Assembly: GCA_013368325.1 (NCBI GenBank)
Contig: JAACJK010000111.1
Coordinates: 496,001-560,000 of the forward strand
DNA length: 64,000 nucleotides
From: Ephemerocybe angulata
Lineage: Eukaryota > Basidiomycota > Agaricomycetes > Agaricales > Psathyrellaceae
Reading direction: 5' to 3'
Shown: in pieces, positions 11,072 through 23,435 of the stretch
How the letters are laid out: each line of letters begins with the position of its first letter
How positions within the stretch are numbered: the first letter of the stretch is position 1
Made by a program: the position numbers and the translations under genes
Notes under the pieces: model-generated
What the model saw: only the letters and a program-made list of their open reading frames with translations
The model's database searches: none
Told to the model about the DNA's origin: nothing

Positions 11072-11689
11072 CGTGCGGCGGTCGTCGTCGTCGTCGTCGT
11101 CGGTGAAGGTGAGGAGAGTGAATGGAAATCACAAGTTGAAGGAAATCAAGTGCTTTACGAAGGTCAATTGCATGTGAAATGTCGATTTGGTATACAAGAC
11201 CAAACAAAGTTTGAAAGCCCCCAGCACTTTTGCATCATCCTCTCACCGTCACCGTGCCTGGTGCCAGTGTGCTCGTCGATACATAGGTTTGACAGTAAGT
11301 ATCAGAGTGGGTTTCAACGCGAAATAAGCGCCGTGTTTAGCGCGTAACTGACAGTCTAATACGCTAACCGAGAACTCGAGCACACCGTTGGAGGGATTCA
11401 GAGGGTCTTCTCTTTCTCCAAATGGCGGGGATCTATGTGCAGGGGGCCATTTCGCGGCGCCACTTCGACACCTGTCCACTTCATTGGCTAAAATCACATT
11501 GAAGTGACCTCAATGCTATGCACCCCAACGATCACTACGCCTTCTTATGGTCCTTCCTTCTTTGTCGTTATGTCCTCGCGGGCAGTAAGTATGGGAGTAT
11601 GCGTACGCTTCCCGTAGCGCGAATCTCCGCATGCAACCTGGGTCCTGGGAGCATTTCCTTCCTGGTGAGTTGCCGTGCCAGAGGCTGCC
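11072..11689. other. Intergenic, upstream of the OPI1-like gene
   Basis: I see no supportable gene. A short GTC/GAC trinucleotide run at about 11081-11102 lies just 5' of the OPI1 start. The rest is unique sequence leading into the right inverted-repeat arm. It probably holds the OPI1 promoter. Confidence 0.4.
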
Positions 11690-13350
11690 AGATACATCGA
11701 TTATTGCATCCCATACACCCAAGACGAGGTCGTTGAGGGTAAACCATGGGGATAAGCGCGGAAATGGGGTCATGGATTGGACCAAGATTGGAAGGGGTGG
11801 GGAAAAGATTTGAAACTTACAGACTTGTTAAGCGGATCGATGGTGTACGGACTGTCGGACGAACGGCAAGCATGCGGTGCTGGTTGGGCGAAGCGCCGGA
11901 CACTGCCACCAGCATTTAGGCGCTCGAGGACGAGACTCAGACATGTCTCCAAGCCCCACCCAAACGTGACCGTGACGCTGATCCTTGTCTTTGTATCAGA
12001 CACCCTCCTCCCTCTTCACGGTACAGACACAACCACCATCACCATCTCCGAGACATTCAACCTCCACCCATCCATCTCGATTCCAATCCACATCACCAAT
12101 TCCCCGGCATGGCAGACCAAGAAACCAACCTCGTCGAAATCGACCGCGCCAACGGCCCAAAAGTGGAGTCGAGCTATCTCGTGGGCCTCAAGGACGACGT
12201 CGACATGTCGGCGTTTATGCGGCGGTTTGGGGAAGCGTGCCCTCCTGGTCCGGGCACTGAAGTGACGAATAACTGGCTCTATATAAAGGGATTCTGTGGA
12301 ACATTTGGCGACGAGACTCTGCATTTTCTTCAGTCGTGCCCCGAGGTGGATACGATCTCTGAGGTGAGTTATTACTAGTGACTCGTTATTTGGTTAATAT
12401 ATTTGGGCTGACTCAGGGGAATGGTTCAGAACGCTATTGGGTCTGTGGGGTCGTTTTGAGATCAGTACCCGGACTTGTCGGTACGTCTGGAACTCTCCAA
12501 ACCCAAGCAAGCAGGCTTACTCGCGTTGATTTGGGCCGTGAAATTGCAAGGAACGGACCGACGACTCTGGCAATTTCCGGGAGGTTCGCCAACGCTCCCA
12601 CCCACATTCACGAGCAGTCTTCTTTTCGTTTAAAGTATGTAAACAGGACTATACTATGCTATATACAGGATTTGTTGGTCTGACCACCATGGTCGTCCGT
12701 GCGACGCGTCGTGCGATATTGGGTACCGATGTGGTTTCCCCTAATATGCTCAGTTGCCACCAGCTCCCCCGCTCAAAATTTATCGAACGTTCCTAGGTTT
12801 CGAGCTCGAATACCTCCTCTATCTGTTTGAAGGATGCTCCGTAAGGGTAGGTGTGAATGGACCCTGCAAACATCCCGTCGCTTCACCCCGAACACAACGC
12901 ACCGGACATGGGCGGTCGCCCAGCCTCCGGGGCCTCCCGCTGCCGATGAAATTCGCGGTGCATTGGAAGCCCCAACCGGCTTGAAGAAGTTAGAACTCAA
13001 CCCTAGCCCAAAAAGGTGTGCCATCTCCCTTAGCCGATCCTGCGCATACCACGACGGACGTTGCTGATCGTGGACGTGTGCACAGGCGGCGGACCAAACA
13101 GGAGGGCTCAGTAATGGTCTCTGCTGTAGCACTTACGCGTAACGCAGCCAAAGTCATGTGTAATCATTCCCGGCAAGCGAAGCCATCCCTTGTCTACTCT
13201 GCTCCTCGGCAGGTGTCCCACATGTTTGTTCGATTAAGCCCTTTGCAGGAGAGTCCACAGAGACGGTGATGGCAACAGGTAGGGCGCCTAACAGTGCGCT
13301 GTGTTTGACCGCCACTCATTAAGGGTTTCATAGAGGAAATAAAAGAAGCA
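11690..13350. repeat. Right arm of the ~1.65-kb inverted repeat
   Basis: This matches 5140-6800 in opposite orientation and carries inhibitor copy C in intact form. It is followed directly by a second duplicated block (13400-14160) that matches 6840-7480, also inverted. Because both blocks are in the same order on the right but swapped on the left, the layout is not one simple inversion. Confidence 0.75.
12109..12459 (+). CDS. Small I9-like serine protease inhibitor, copy C (intact)
   Basis: CDS join 12109-12363 and 12430-12459, 94 residues. The exon junction after ...TISE gives the ending NAIGSVGSF. Conserved elements are ETNLVEI at the start, SSYLVGLKDDVDMSAFMRRF, the core FCGTFGDETLHFL, and CPEVDTISE. 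It shares the same I9-like pattern and intron position as copy B but is clearly diverged from it, so the two represent older paralogues. There is no signal peptide. The target protease is unknown. Confidence 0.6.
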
Positions 13351-13664
13351 GATTTATTTTTTCACACCTTTTTCTCTCCCGACTGTCAGGACTCAGGACT
13401 CAGCACTTACCGGAGTGGGCCGCGGGGAAGAGTTTGGGAAGCGCCGTCGGACACTGCCACCTGGATTTAGGCGCTCGAGGATGGGACTCAGACTCGGACA
13501 TGTCCCCAAACTCCATACAAACGTGACCGTGACGCTAATCTTTGTCCTTGTATCTGACTCCACCACTTTAACCTTCACAGGACGAACGGTGCAGACAGAA
13601 TAATTTACCACCACAACCGAGACATCTGCGCTCCACCGCCTGTCCATCTCCAATCCACACCACC

Positions 13665-14011
13665 ATGGCAGAACAACATGAAACCAATCTCGTCGAAGTA
13701 CACCGCTACCCCCTAAAGAGGAAGTCGGGCTATATCGTGGACCTCAAGTATGGCGTCGACCCACGGGCGTTCATCCGATGGTTCCGGGAAGCGCACCCTG
13801 ACGGTCCAGGCGCTCGAATAGATGGCGGTTGGGGTATGAGTTTCTTTGGCAAGTTCGATGACGAGACTCTCCAATTTCTCCGGTAGTCCCACGAGGTGAA
13901 GACAATATCGGAGGTGAAAAGTAACAACTCGTTATTCGATTGGTGCATCTGGACAGACTCATAGGAACGGCTTAGGATGCTATGGGGTCTCTTGACGACA
14001 TGATGTTTTGA
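13665..14011 (+). pseudogene. I9-like protease inhibitor, copy D (nonsense codon)
   Basis: Very close to copy B: MAEQHETNLVEV, YIVDLKYGVDPRAF and MSFFGKFDDETLQFLR are shared. A TAG at 13884-13886 then replaces the Ser codon of copy B, cutting off the last ~20 residues, including the DV..ISED end. The intron and second exon (13976-14011, ending DDMMF) are still intact. The stop looks recent. A shortened protein could still be made, but would lack the inhibitory tail expected for this fold. Confidence 0.6.
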
Positions 14012-14159
14012 GATCAGTACCCGGACTTGTCGGTACGTCTAGAAAGCTCTGAACCTAAGCAAGAGGCTCACTCGCGTTGATTTAGGGCATTACTAGGGAA
14101 TGGACCGATTATTCAGGCAGTTTCCGGGAGGTTTATACGCCCCCCGCCCCCATTCCGGA

Positions 14160-15475
14160 GGCGTGAGGCGTCTTCTTTTCGTTTTAAGCCATGTCAAGAG
14201 GGATTATACACGCTGCATGCCAGTGTACTTCGGTATCACTAGTAGCGAAAGCCATCTTGAAGAGTATCAGGGTCATTGACAGGGAGAATCTCCCAAATAT
14301 ACCCACTTCTCTTGTACTTACCTCCTACTAGTACCCTAATACCCACCAAATTCAAATGCTATCATCATTACAGGCCACAATTTCAGATACATACAAATTC
14401 TCACTAGGGCTGCTCCACTTGCCGTGCAGACCGCAGTGTGCCCTCCCGATTCCGAATTTCAATTTTGAGGCGATTGCACAACGCCGACGCTGTGGTTCTC
14501 GCCGGCTCGGTACGTGGCAGTGCGGCAAATTCTTTCTTTTCAACATTCATGTCCCTGGTCTCCGAGTTCGACTCGCTCGTGTATCTGCGAACGCCGAAAC
14601 GAAGGAGCCTGAAGGGGCCTGTCGGAACTACGGATCGAGCGAATGGGTTTCTATGATTTTCCCTTCGCCGCTCATTGAAACGGGTGCTGTGCAGGAGGAC
14701 CTGCCTATAGGCTAGAAGCTCGAACCTCCGTATTCTCCCGCGCCGACCTGATCACTGTCGTTGGTGCAGTGGACATCCGACGTTTGCTTGTATACGGAGC
14801 GATGGTGTAACATTCGTAAGTACCCAAACACTTCTTTCGCGGAAGCTAACGTTCATCTGGATGACTGAACTAGTAACCTGCGAGCAGCACGGACTCCATG
14901 GAAGGCCCACTCCCGGTGACAACCGACACTTCAGACATGAAGAGATTTTGTCTCAAGGTGTTGGGAAGTAGCTTTAAGTGCTAAGGCCATGCAGAGCAGA
15001 CGCGTAATGTTTGTACGCGCCGTGATATCTACGCGTCGTCCAAGCGGAGATAAGAGAATCATGCCCAAATCACGCCCTCAGCACCCTGGATTGAGACCGA
15101 ACTGGGCGCTGATTGTTCTGTCGAGCCTCGTCAACCATCTGCCTGTGTGATATCCAGAAACACGCCCAAGCAGCGAGGCGGGGGAGCTTTGGTGAGTGGC
15201 TATCGATATCGTCGGCATCCCGAAGTAACCTCTTTTGGGTATAATAGGCAACAATGCAACTCGCCACGCCAAAGCCAACAGCAATAATGCTCATTCAATC
15301 AATGAGAAAGGAGAGACAAAGGCCGTTGGTGGCTGGACATCCACAGGAAGCACTGCACGTTCCCGGCCATCACTTCTATAGGCGCCCACTAGCTATAAAG
15401 CTCTGCGACGCCGGCAGTGGCGCTCAAACACCTCTTTCTTCCTCCTCCACACGTCTACCATAATCCTCTTCCGCA
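14160..15475. other. Intergenic stretch before calpain C2
   Basis: Short frames exist (for example around 14440-14660) but none has recognisable domains or convincing splice partners. The last ~100 nt contain the C2 promoter. Confidence 0.35.
15394..15399 (+). promoter_or_regulatory. TATA box of calpain C2
   Basis: TATAAA located 77 nt before the ATG at 15476, in a spacing usual for fungal TATA-containing promoters. Confidence 0.5.
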
Positions 15476-18027
15476 ATGGCTGATGTTGAGACTATCACGA
15501 CGACGGAGACCACTACGACTACGACTTCAGGAGCGCCCAGCGCCTTGTCCTTTGTTCAGCAGAAACCTGGTTTACTTGTCACGAAGGAGCTCAACAAGGC
15601 GATCGAGCAATGCAAGGAGAAAGTCGCGCGCATTGCCAAGGACTGCAAGGCGAGGAACAGGAAATTCCGGTATGTCTCTTACCTACCCCACAGCTTCTAA
15701 AGCTCACTGCAGTCCCCCGTAGCGACATCGAGTTCGATCTCGAGAACGACAAGGATGAATGTCTGTACGGGCTGATCAGCAGTGGCTCCTACAGCCCCGC
15801 CGATGTGCATCGGGTGACGCAAATCTTCGATAACCCTACGTTCTTCCAGAACGACATCCCAGGTTCGAACGACATCGTCCAGGGCCAGCTGCCGGACACC
15901 TGGTTCCTCTCGGCGCTTGCGACCGTGTCCACCGCGAACAAGGGCGAGCTGATCAAGACCCTCTGCGTCGCGCACGATGAGAAGATCGGCGTCTACGGGT
16001 TCATCTTCTTCAAGGACAACGCATGGGTCACCGTTGTCATCGATGAGTGCGTCTATTCCGTATTGCCTAACACATCTCGGACCTGCTGACCTCGATTACT
16101 CCTGCAGCATGCTGTACACACGTGTGCCGAAATACGAAGAGCTCAAGAGCCACGAGCAGGAGCTGTACCACTACGACAAAGATATCTACAACAAGTCTGC
16201 ACGCAAGGGCGGCAAGTCGCTCTACTTCGCCAAGTCCGGCGAGACGGGCGAGACCTGGGTTCCGCTCATTGAGAAGGCGTATGCCAAGCTGCACGGAAAC
16301 TACTCGCACATCGTCAACGGCGACGTGTGCGACGCCATCGAGGACCTCACTGGGGGCGTCTCGACCGTGCTGCAGAGCAAGGACATCCTCGACGTCGACC
16401 GCTTTTGGAAGGAGGAGCTTTTGCAAGCGAACAAGGATCGGCTTTTTGGGTGTTCGTTCAAGAGTCTCGATGGGAATCGGACGCAGCAGTATGGGGCCAA
16501 CATCCTGGTGCAGGGCCTCTTTGGTGACCACGCGTACTCGGTGTTGCGCGCTGTGGAGGTTAAGGGAAAGCGCTTCGTCGTTGTGCGAAACCCTTGGGGC
16601 AAGAGCGAGTGGACGGGCAGGTGGTCCGATGGCTCGAAGGAATGGACCACGGAATGGCTGGACGCAATGCCAGAGCTGAACCACGTCTTTGGGAACGATG
16701 GGCAGTTCGTTATGGAATGTGGGTGTCCGATGTTTACACTTTGTGGATGGTGGACGCTGATAGAAATTTCATCGCGCAGATTCTGATTGGCTTGACTGCT
16801 TCTCGCAGATTGACAGAACTCTTCTTTTCGACTCGAGCTGGGCCATGTCTTCCCAGTGGCTCCGTGTGCCCGCTCCTCCCCTTCCCGCTGCTTGGTCGTT
16901 TGGTGACGTCTCTTGTACGTTTGTTCACACCAGCGGCTTATGCTCCGAGCTCCTACGAAGTTGGCGCTAATATATCTTTTCACAGTCACTTTCTCCCTCT
17001 CAGGACCAACTCTTGCCGTCATCGTGCTATCCCAGATCGACACTCGTTACTTCAAAGACCTCGCAGGGAAGGCTAGATGGTCTCTAGACTTCGTCCTTGT
17101 CAAGGCTGGCGAAAAGGAGCCGCTCGCCGAAGTGCCGCACTCCGAGTACGACTTGAGGAGTGTCAATTTGGAGATACCCTTGGAAGCAGGCGACTACATT
17201 GTGTACGTTCGACTGGACAGAAATATCAAGGTCACAGACGCCGACGTACGTTCAACCCCCTCTCAGTTGCTGGATGATGATAGGCTGACAAGGTACCTGA
17301 ATTGACACAGACACACCCTGAGTCGGTGGCAGAGTCGAAGTTGCGCAAGCTTTCTAGAATCATAACCGCTCGATCCCAGAGTCACTCCATTGCATCCAGT
17401 ACGTCAAGATACATTCCTTCCCTTATTATACCATACTGAACGCTTTCTGTCTTTCTGTACCCGCGCTCTACAGACTTCAAGAAGGAGGACCACACAACGT
17501 ACCTCGGAACGAGCCTCCAGACTCTCATCGAAACCGACTTTGCCGAGTTCGAGAAGAAGAAAGCAGAGGACGAGAAAGTCAAGAGCACCACTACCGAGGA
17601 GGTATCCGATGACGGAACTGTTACGACCACCACCACCACCGTCGTAACGGAAACGAAGCAAATTGTCGTTAAATCAACTACGAAGCCCAAAGCCGATGGA
17701 CTTGAAGCACCTGGCGAGACACCAGAAGTCACTACAGTGTCGACATCGGAGTCGAATGCCGCTACTGGGACCGCAGCCCCGACTACTCCTACAGCAGATG
17801 GTCAAGCGGCTTCTGCGACGGCGGGAAGTACAGCGCCTGCAGTTAAGATCGAGGACGGGAAGGTAACTGTGCCGTATGACGACATTAACAACGTTGTTGT
17901 GGGCCTGCGCGTGTATACAAATAAGGACGTGCCAGTGACTGTGGTTGGGAGGTTGCGGGGCGATAAGAAGGATGCGACAACTACGACTGCGACTGCGACC
18001 GTTACTGCTGCTGTTACTGCAAAGTAG
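15476..18027 (+). CDS. Calpain-like protein C2, catalytic Cys replaced by Thr
   Basis: CDS join 15476-15669, 15723-16046, 16108-16718, 16780-16914, 16986-17245, 17311-17398, 17474-18027; 721 residues, in frame throughout. The N-terminus is Thr-rich; a short helical segment then precedes DIEFDLEND. The protease core keeps His (FGDHAYSVL) and Asn (VVRNPWG), but the Cys motif GDCWFLSAL reads PDTWFLSAL (Thr codon 15898-15900), and the Gly-x-Gly before it is lost too. It should be proteolytically dead. Past the core come the beta-sandwich domain and a Thr/Ala-rich linker, then [17 protein letters not shown]. It has lost two introns that C3 and C4 retain. A regulatory or scaffold role is inference. 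Confidence 0.88.
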
Positions 18028-18548
18028 TCCTGTAATTGATATTTTGAATCTTGCTTGTACTTCTACGGGTATCTTGGTCGAATTATACTAGGTGTTCTAC
18101 TTTCTGCATTCCGTTCAAGGCTCATTCTGAATTCTTTGTACTCACCGCCGTGTTCTATTTGCAGCGGCCTCTTGATGTGTTTTTGGGCGCTTCATTGGAT
18201 TTATTATTAGGTCACGTATACCTCCTTGATCGCGTCCACAACTTGCCCACGACCACCATCGAGCGCAGCATATCACAACCTTGTCACAACCTCCACTGTT
18301 CCCGATTGATACCAAGCGATATCGGATCTATCCAAGTGACGACTGCAATGAGCCACTCAATCCCCATCGGCCCATATCCAACCGAGAAGGCAATGAGCGC
18401 TTGTTCTTGCTCTTCTTACCTCACGCCACGCCGACTGCTGTAAAACTTTCGTCTTGCTCGGAGCGCCTTTGCCTACTCCCAACCTCGTGGTCAAGCGTCC
18501 TAATCATACCTCTAATCAAGCCAGAGCACATAGCAGAGCGCTCGCGCT

Positions 18549-21494
18549 ATGTATCAACCACCCATGCACGCGGCAGGCCCGTATCCCCCTCATCCTCAGC
18601 AACAGCCGCTAGCCCCAGTTGTTACACAATCCACCAACAACGCCGTCACCTATGCCCAGTACCAGCTCGGAGTGTCGATCTCTCAGCAGAAGCGGCAGGC
18701 TTTCGCGGAATGTAAATCTCAGGTCGAACGGATTGCCGCGCAATGTCGGCGGAAGAACCGCAAGTTCAGGTCAGTCAGATCTCAAGAGCTCCGAGCAATC
18801 CTCATCGCGTCCCTTGGCCATCTGAGCTCACTATAAGTTTCTCGTTTCGACAGAGACATTGAGTTCGATCTCGAGAACGACCGGCAGAGGTGCCTGCACA
18901 ACCTTTCGAGTCCGGACGTTTTCTCGCCCGTGGACACGCGTCGGATCCAGGACCTGGTTGAGAAACCGACATTCTATAGTGGAGGGCTGCGCGCTGCAGA
19001 GGTTGTACAGGGTTCTGCGGGTGACTGTTACTTGGTGGCCGCACTGTCTGGGTTAACTGCAATTCCAAAGCTCGTAGAGGAGCTATGTGTTGCTGTAAGT
19101 CACCTCCACTGGCCACCCGTACGCGTAGATATTGACATAGGTTGATGCGACTCTGTAGCGCGACGAGGAGATAGGAGTATATGGGTTCTTGTTCTATCGA
19201 GATTGTTATTGGGTCCCTGTCATCGTCGACGAGTGAGTGGTATTCTCCTCCTTGAATTAGTGTCCACCAAACTTGAACCCGCGTGTGCAGTCTAGTATAC
19301 ACGAGGATACCCCGCTGGGAGCTGCTAACAGAGACTGAGAAGGAGCTGTATCATTACGACAGAGTGGTCTATAACAAGACGGCAAGGAGCTCGATGGACT
19401 CGCTATACTTTGCAAAGGCTGGGAAGACTGAAGATACCTGGGTTCCGCTCGTAGAGAAGGCATTTGCCAAGTTGATTGGGGATTACGCTTCGATTATGAG
19501 TGGGGGGACGAGTGAAGCTCTGGATATCATATTGGGGTGCGTTCCTCGTCTTTGAAGGCTTGTGTTCAAACAGTGCTAATATCAAAACAGGGGAGCTTCA
19601 GTACCTATATTGACGAAGGTACGTACCGTCGCTTCGCCACACCGAATTTCATCGTGAATTCCTCGTTACAGGACATTCTGGATACCGATAAATTCTGGAA
19701 CGAAGAACTACTCAACGCCAACAAAGATCGCCTGTTCGGATGCTGGTTCTCCGGAGCGTCCATCCAAGGACTTGCAGGGAGCCTCTCCTACTCGATCGCC
19801 AAAGCCGTTGAATGCAAAGGGAAGAGGTTCGTTCTGCTCAGACACCCATGGGGCAATGCAGCATGGAATGGGCCTTGGTCTGATGGGTCGAAGGAGTGGA
19901 CGCCTGAGTGGTTGGAGGTGATGGATGAAATTGGGCACGACTTCTCAGTGCCTGCGCAGTTTGTCATGGAATGTGAGTCGTTTGAAGTGACGACTGTTCT
20001 CGAGATGAAGCAGGCTATTAATGCACTTGGTAGATAAGGACTTCTTGGATACGTGGTATGAAGTCCAGAGGACGTTGGTATTTGACGACTCTTGGCTCAT
20101 GTCCTCGCAATGGTTACACTTGGCCGAGAAAAAGGATCCAATTCTCCCATGGAATTACGGCGATCTCACATGTGAGTGGCTATAGTGGATTGTTCATCGA
20201 TACCCTCTCAAATATGGCCCCGACTTAGTTTCGTTCTCGCTACCTGCCGCATGCCGGACGGTCCTGTGCTTGGCCTTGGTTTACTCCCGCTACTTTAGAG
20301 ACATCCAAGGGGCGTATGTCTGGAATATGGACTTCATTGTGATAAAGGAAGGCGAAACGGAACCGCTGGCAGAATCATCGTATTCCGTCTTCTATACTCG
20401 CACCGCCTGCTTGGAGCTGGACCTGGAGGCGGGCAATTATACAGTTCTGGTGAGCGAATGCTTATTTCTACCTGGGAATGCGATTCGTGGGGTCTTACCC
20501 CTTTTTGAAGCCTCGACTGGACCCACGTGTAGACAAAGAGATGGTATGTTTGTCGATCGAGCTTACGAGTGCTCGAATTTGGACTGATGCCAGTTCTCCA
20601 ACAGGACTATTACAAAGAAGGCGTCGAGGGAGGATGGGATAAACGTAAACTGAGGCAAGTGATGAATCAACGTATGAAGAGCAGGTCAATTGCAGCCAGT
20701 CAGTTTAAATTCCTTCTTATTAAACTGTTTGAACTGTTACAATGAAGCTGAACAAACCGTCCAGACTACACCCCCGAGTCAGTTTAATAAAGTTGATCTA
20801 GATGCAAACCGGCACTGACCAGTGACTGCTTATCAGCCCGAGACTCATGGTTAAGCCCCTGGCCGACGTTCTCTCCGGAGACTTGACCAAGACCGACAAA
20901 GGGACTCTGGAAACGCTCAAGACCTACGGACATGAAGTCAGACCAGGCAACGAAAGCATCACAGTGACCACGAACACCACCACCCACACAGTAGTATCGA
21001 AGAGCTCACCGAGTCCTTACCCCCCTCCTCATCTAGGGCCTTCTCCTGCCCCACCATACGGGGGCTATCCCCAAGGGTATCCTCCATACCAGGCGTACCC
21101 CAGCTACCCACAGCAGCCGCCCGGAAGCCCAAGGGGGGCCGCACCTGACCGAAATTGGGCGGGTGGCCATCTTCAAACTCCTTACTCACGGGCGCAGACT
21201 CCCGATGGTAGCCAGCGCTCCCATGTCTCTTCGAGAACCGCGAGGAACGAAGGACCCAACCAACCTCTGCCCCCGCCTCCTCCACCTCAGCATGGACCAC
21301 CTTTTACCGGGCCACCACCCCCACCTCCACCGCAGCTGCCTCCAGCCCCTGATAAACGGCGGCAGGGGCCGGCTGTGGGGGACGAATACCTTGAAGATGA
21401 CAATGGCATCGTCCTGGGATTGAAGGTGTTTACGAAGGGTATTTCGCCTACCGCCATCACGGGCCGATTGAAGGAGCCCACGACTTCTGTTTGA
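18549..21494 (+). CDS. Calpain-like protein C3, catalytic His and Asn replaced
   Basis: Twelve exons: 18549-18769, 18854-19094, 19159-19232, 19291-19536, 19591-19618, 19672-19972, 20034-20171, 20229-20449, 20511-20543, 20605-20698, 20765-20777, 20837-21494; 755 residues, in frame. The catalytic Cys is present (SAGDCYLVAAL, TGT 19026-19028). The His position reads LAGSLSYSIA (Leu, 19083-style offset; codon 19783-19785), and the NPWG motif reads RHPWG (codon 19843-19845). Proteolysis is therefore unlikely. The core lacks ~20 residues before the His region compared with C2. The tail is long and Pro/Tyr/Gly-rich with polyproline runs, followed by GIVLGLKVFTKG. The N-terminus is Pro/Gln-rich, unlike its neighbours. 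Confidence 0.87.
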
Positions 21495-21730
21495 CGAGGG
21501 GTGTAATGGTGTTTCTTCTAGGATGTAATTAGTTCAAACTCTAGCGGCCTACCTATATCATAAGAGTTGCATAAGAGTCCATAGAAGTAGTCAGCGCCCG
21601 TCGTGATTTGTGGGTGTTTGGCAACGGCTTCGGGAGGCGCGTTCGGCGTGGCAGTCTCCGAGTCCGAATCGCAACTCATTTCTAACATATTTCTTCACCA
21701 CATCTTCACAGCACGAAACTCTGACGGACG

Positions 21731-23049
21731 ATGTCCCAGCGCGTTTACAACGCCCTTGGGCGAGCCGTGGTATGTCCAGTTAAATAGGGGGTAAGCGGTC
21801 CCTGACGGCAATCTACATTTAATGGTGGATGTAGCAACATGTCTGCTTCTCGGGTTCCTCTATCTCGAAAAGGACTTCAGGATTCTTGGTGAACCAAGGA
21901 GTCTTTCACAAATTCTCTCTGAATACTCTATCAACGCTCCGGAAGACGCATGGAAGAATACAGCCGTTTCGCTCGATGTCAAGTTCTGCCGTTCAACACG
22001 ATGTTCCGCACCGCCGGCGGGCGCCTGTGACGCGCGTCGTCAACAACTTGGATCCAGGATGCCTGAAAATTTCGGACATTGTTGACTTACATGGGCCTCA
22101 CCAACCCAAAGTTACCTTTGGAGCCGCCACGGGAAGAGTTGAATATTTTTCAGGAAACCCATTCCCCCCAGGCTCCAGAGGGTTTTTCTATTACCACAGC
22201 AGGCCAGGCCAAGCTGCATGTGCAGGGGAAATTAGGTTTCGCGTGGTGGACGTTGGTTCTCCATCCGCTTCGGCAGCTGATCTTTTCGCAAGTGGGAGGG
22301 ACTTGCTAGACTACACCGGCTACAGACCTTGGCGCATACATATGACGCAGCTTTACACAGTGCAACGATATGACCCCATCCGGCGGCTTCTTCAGTCCCA
22401 AGGTCTCATTAGTGCAGCTCAAGACCGCGAGGCTGAAAATCAGCTTTCTGGGCTTAGTTGCCACGCTACAGGGCAGTCGACCATCATCGATACCATCTCG
22501 GACACCTTTGTCATCCAGCTACCAACATCGACCATCCGTCTCGCTTTCACCCACGCCGAGGGCTTTTTTCCATCTGTCACTCCAGTGCTACAACACGCGG
22601 TTTGGAGAGGGAGCCATGAAACTGTTGACGCCTCCGATGCGCCTTGGAGAGTGTATACAGGTGAGGTTTATGACGCTTCTCCATACTGGCAACAAGCCGC
22701 CAATCTGCCCATCCTGATTCTTGTTCCCCCAGGATATGCCGTCGTCAGGTTTGAGCTGCAGAGGGCGCAAAGAACGGAAAATTATTTCCAAGTGAAGGAG
22801 GGCGAAGTCGTGCTTGTCCTCCGGATCATCGAGCTTTTGGACCCCGTGGGTCCAGACGGGGTGCCGTTTCGCCTGCCGGAGGGAGGTGACTTCGTTCAGA
22901 CACAAGTACCCGGCCGGTACTGGCGTATGCCTCTGGATAAGGCACGGAAGCTCGGAATCCTTACTCCCTCTTCATTCAAGATCTTGGAAGACCTTTATCT
23001 TCGTGGAAGTCCACCGGTAGAGGCATCAAGCAACAGCAGTGCTCAGTAG
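21731..23049 (+). CDS. Uncharacterised ~420-aa paralogous protein, copy A
   Basis: CDS join 21731-21769 and 21835-23049, 417 residues. The first exon encodes 13 residues (MSQRVYNALGRAV) and exists in all three copies (34077 and 55670). The first ~60 residues are rich in Arg/Lys/Ser/Thr with almost no acidic residues, as in a mitochondrial presequence. The core has GSRGFFYYHSRPGQAACAGE, GEIRFRVVDVGSPSASAAD, DLLDYTGYRPWRIH, WRVYTGEVYDASPY, a hydrophobic LPILILVPPGYAVVRFELQ, and an end TPSSFKILEDLYL. I do not recognise the family. Here the frame lies downstream of calpain C3, and its 3' flank is interrupted by the 23.2-29.0 kb transposon. In-frame indels among copies argue for past selection on the protein. 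Confidence 0.7.
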
Positions 23050-23148
23050 CTCCTGCAACCAGAAAAAGATACTATACCATCCGCCACCAGTATCTTTAGA
23101 GTCTGCGTGAAAGATCTGTCCGAAATCCTTGCCACGGTGCCTCCTCGT

Positions 23149-23155
23149 CCTGGGT
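23149..23155. repeat. Target-site duplication, left (CCTGGGT)
   Basis: Seven bases, CCTGGGT, immediately before the 5.9-kb element, repeated exactly at 29047-29053. Confidence 0.75.
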
Positions 23156-23158
23156 AGC

Positions 23159-23184
23159 GTTGGCGGGAACTGCACGGCAGAAAT
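23159..23184. repeat. Left terminal inverted repeat of the 5.9-kb element
   Basis: 26 bp beginning GTTGGCGGGA and ending CAGAAAT, an exact reverse complement of 29017-29042. Confidence 0.85.
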
Positions 23185-23435
23185 TTCCTAACGCCATCAT
23201 TCCCATCAACTTCTGAGGTATCACCGACCGCCGACCGCCGCAGAGGCGAGAGATTCGTACATGCGCACGGAGGCCAGGAGAGCCCCGACGCAGCCTAAAT
23301 AAAGCCCAAATACGAGATATATTCCTACGTGAGCCATGAGAGACATGCCATGTACATCACGGGTTGGGTGTGAGCGGGCTGGCAGTCGAGAACCGCCGTG
23401 CACTCTGCTATGTACGTCCCAGACTCCCAGCTACA

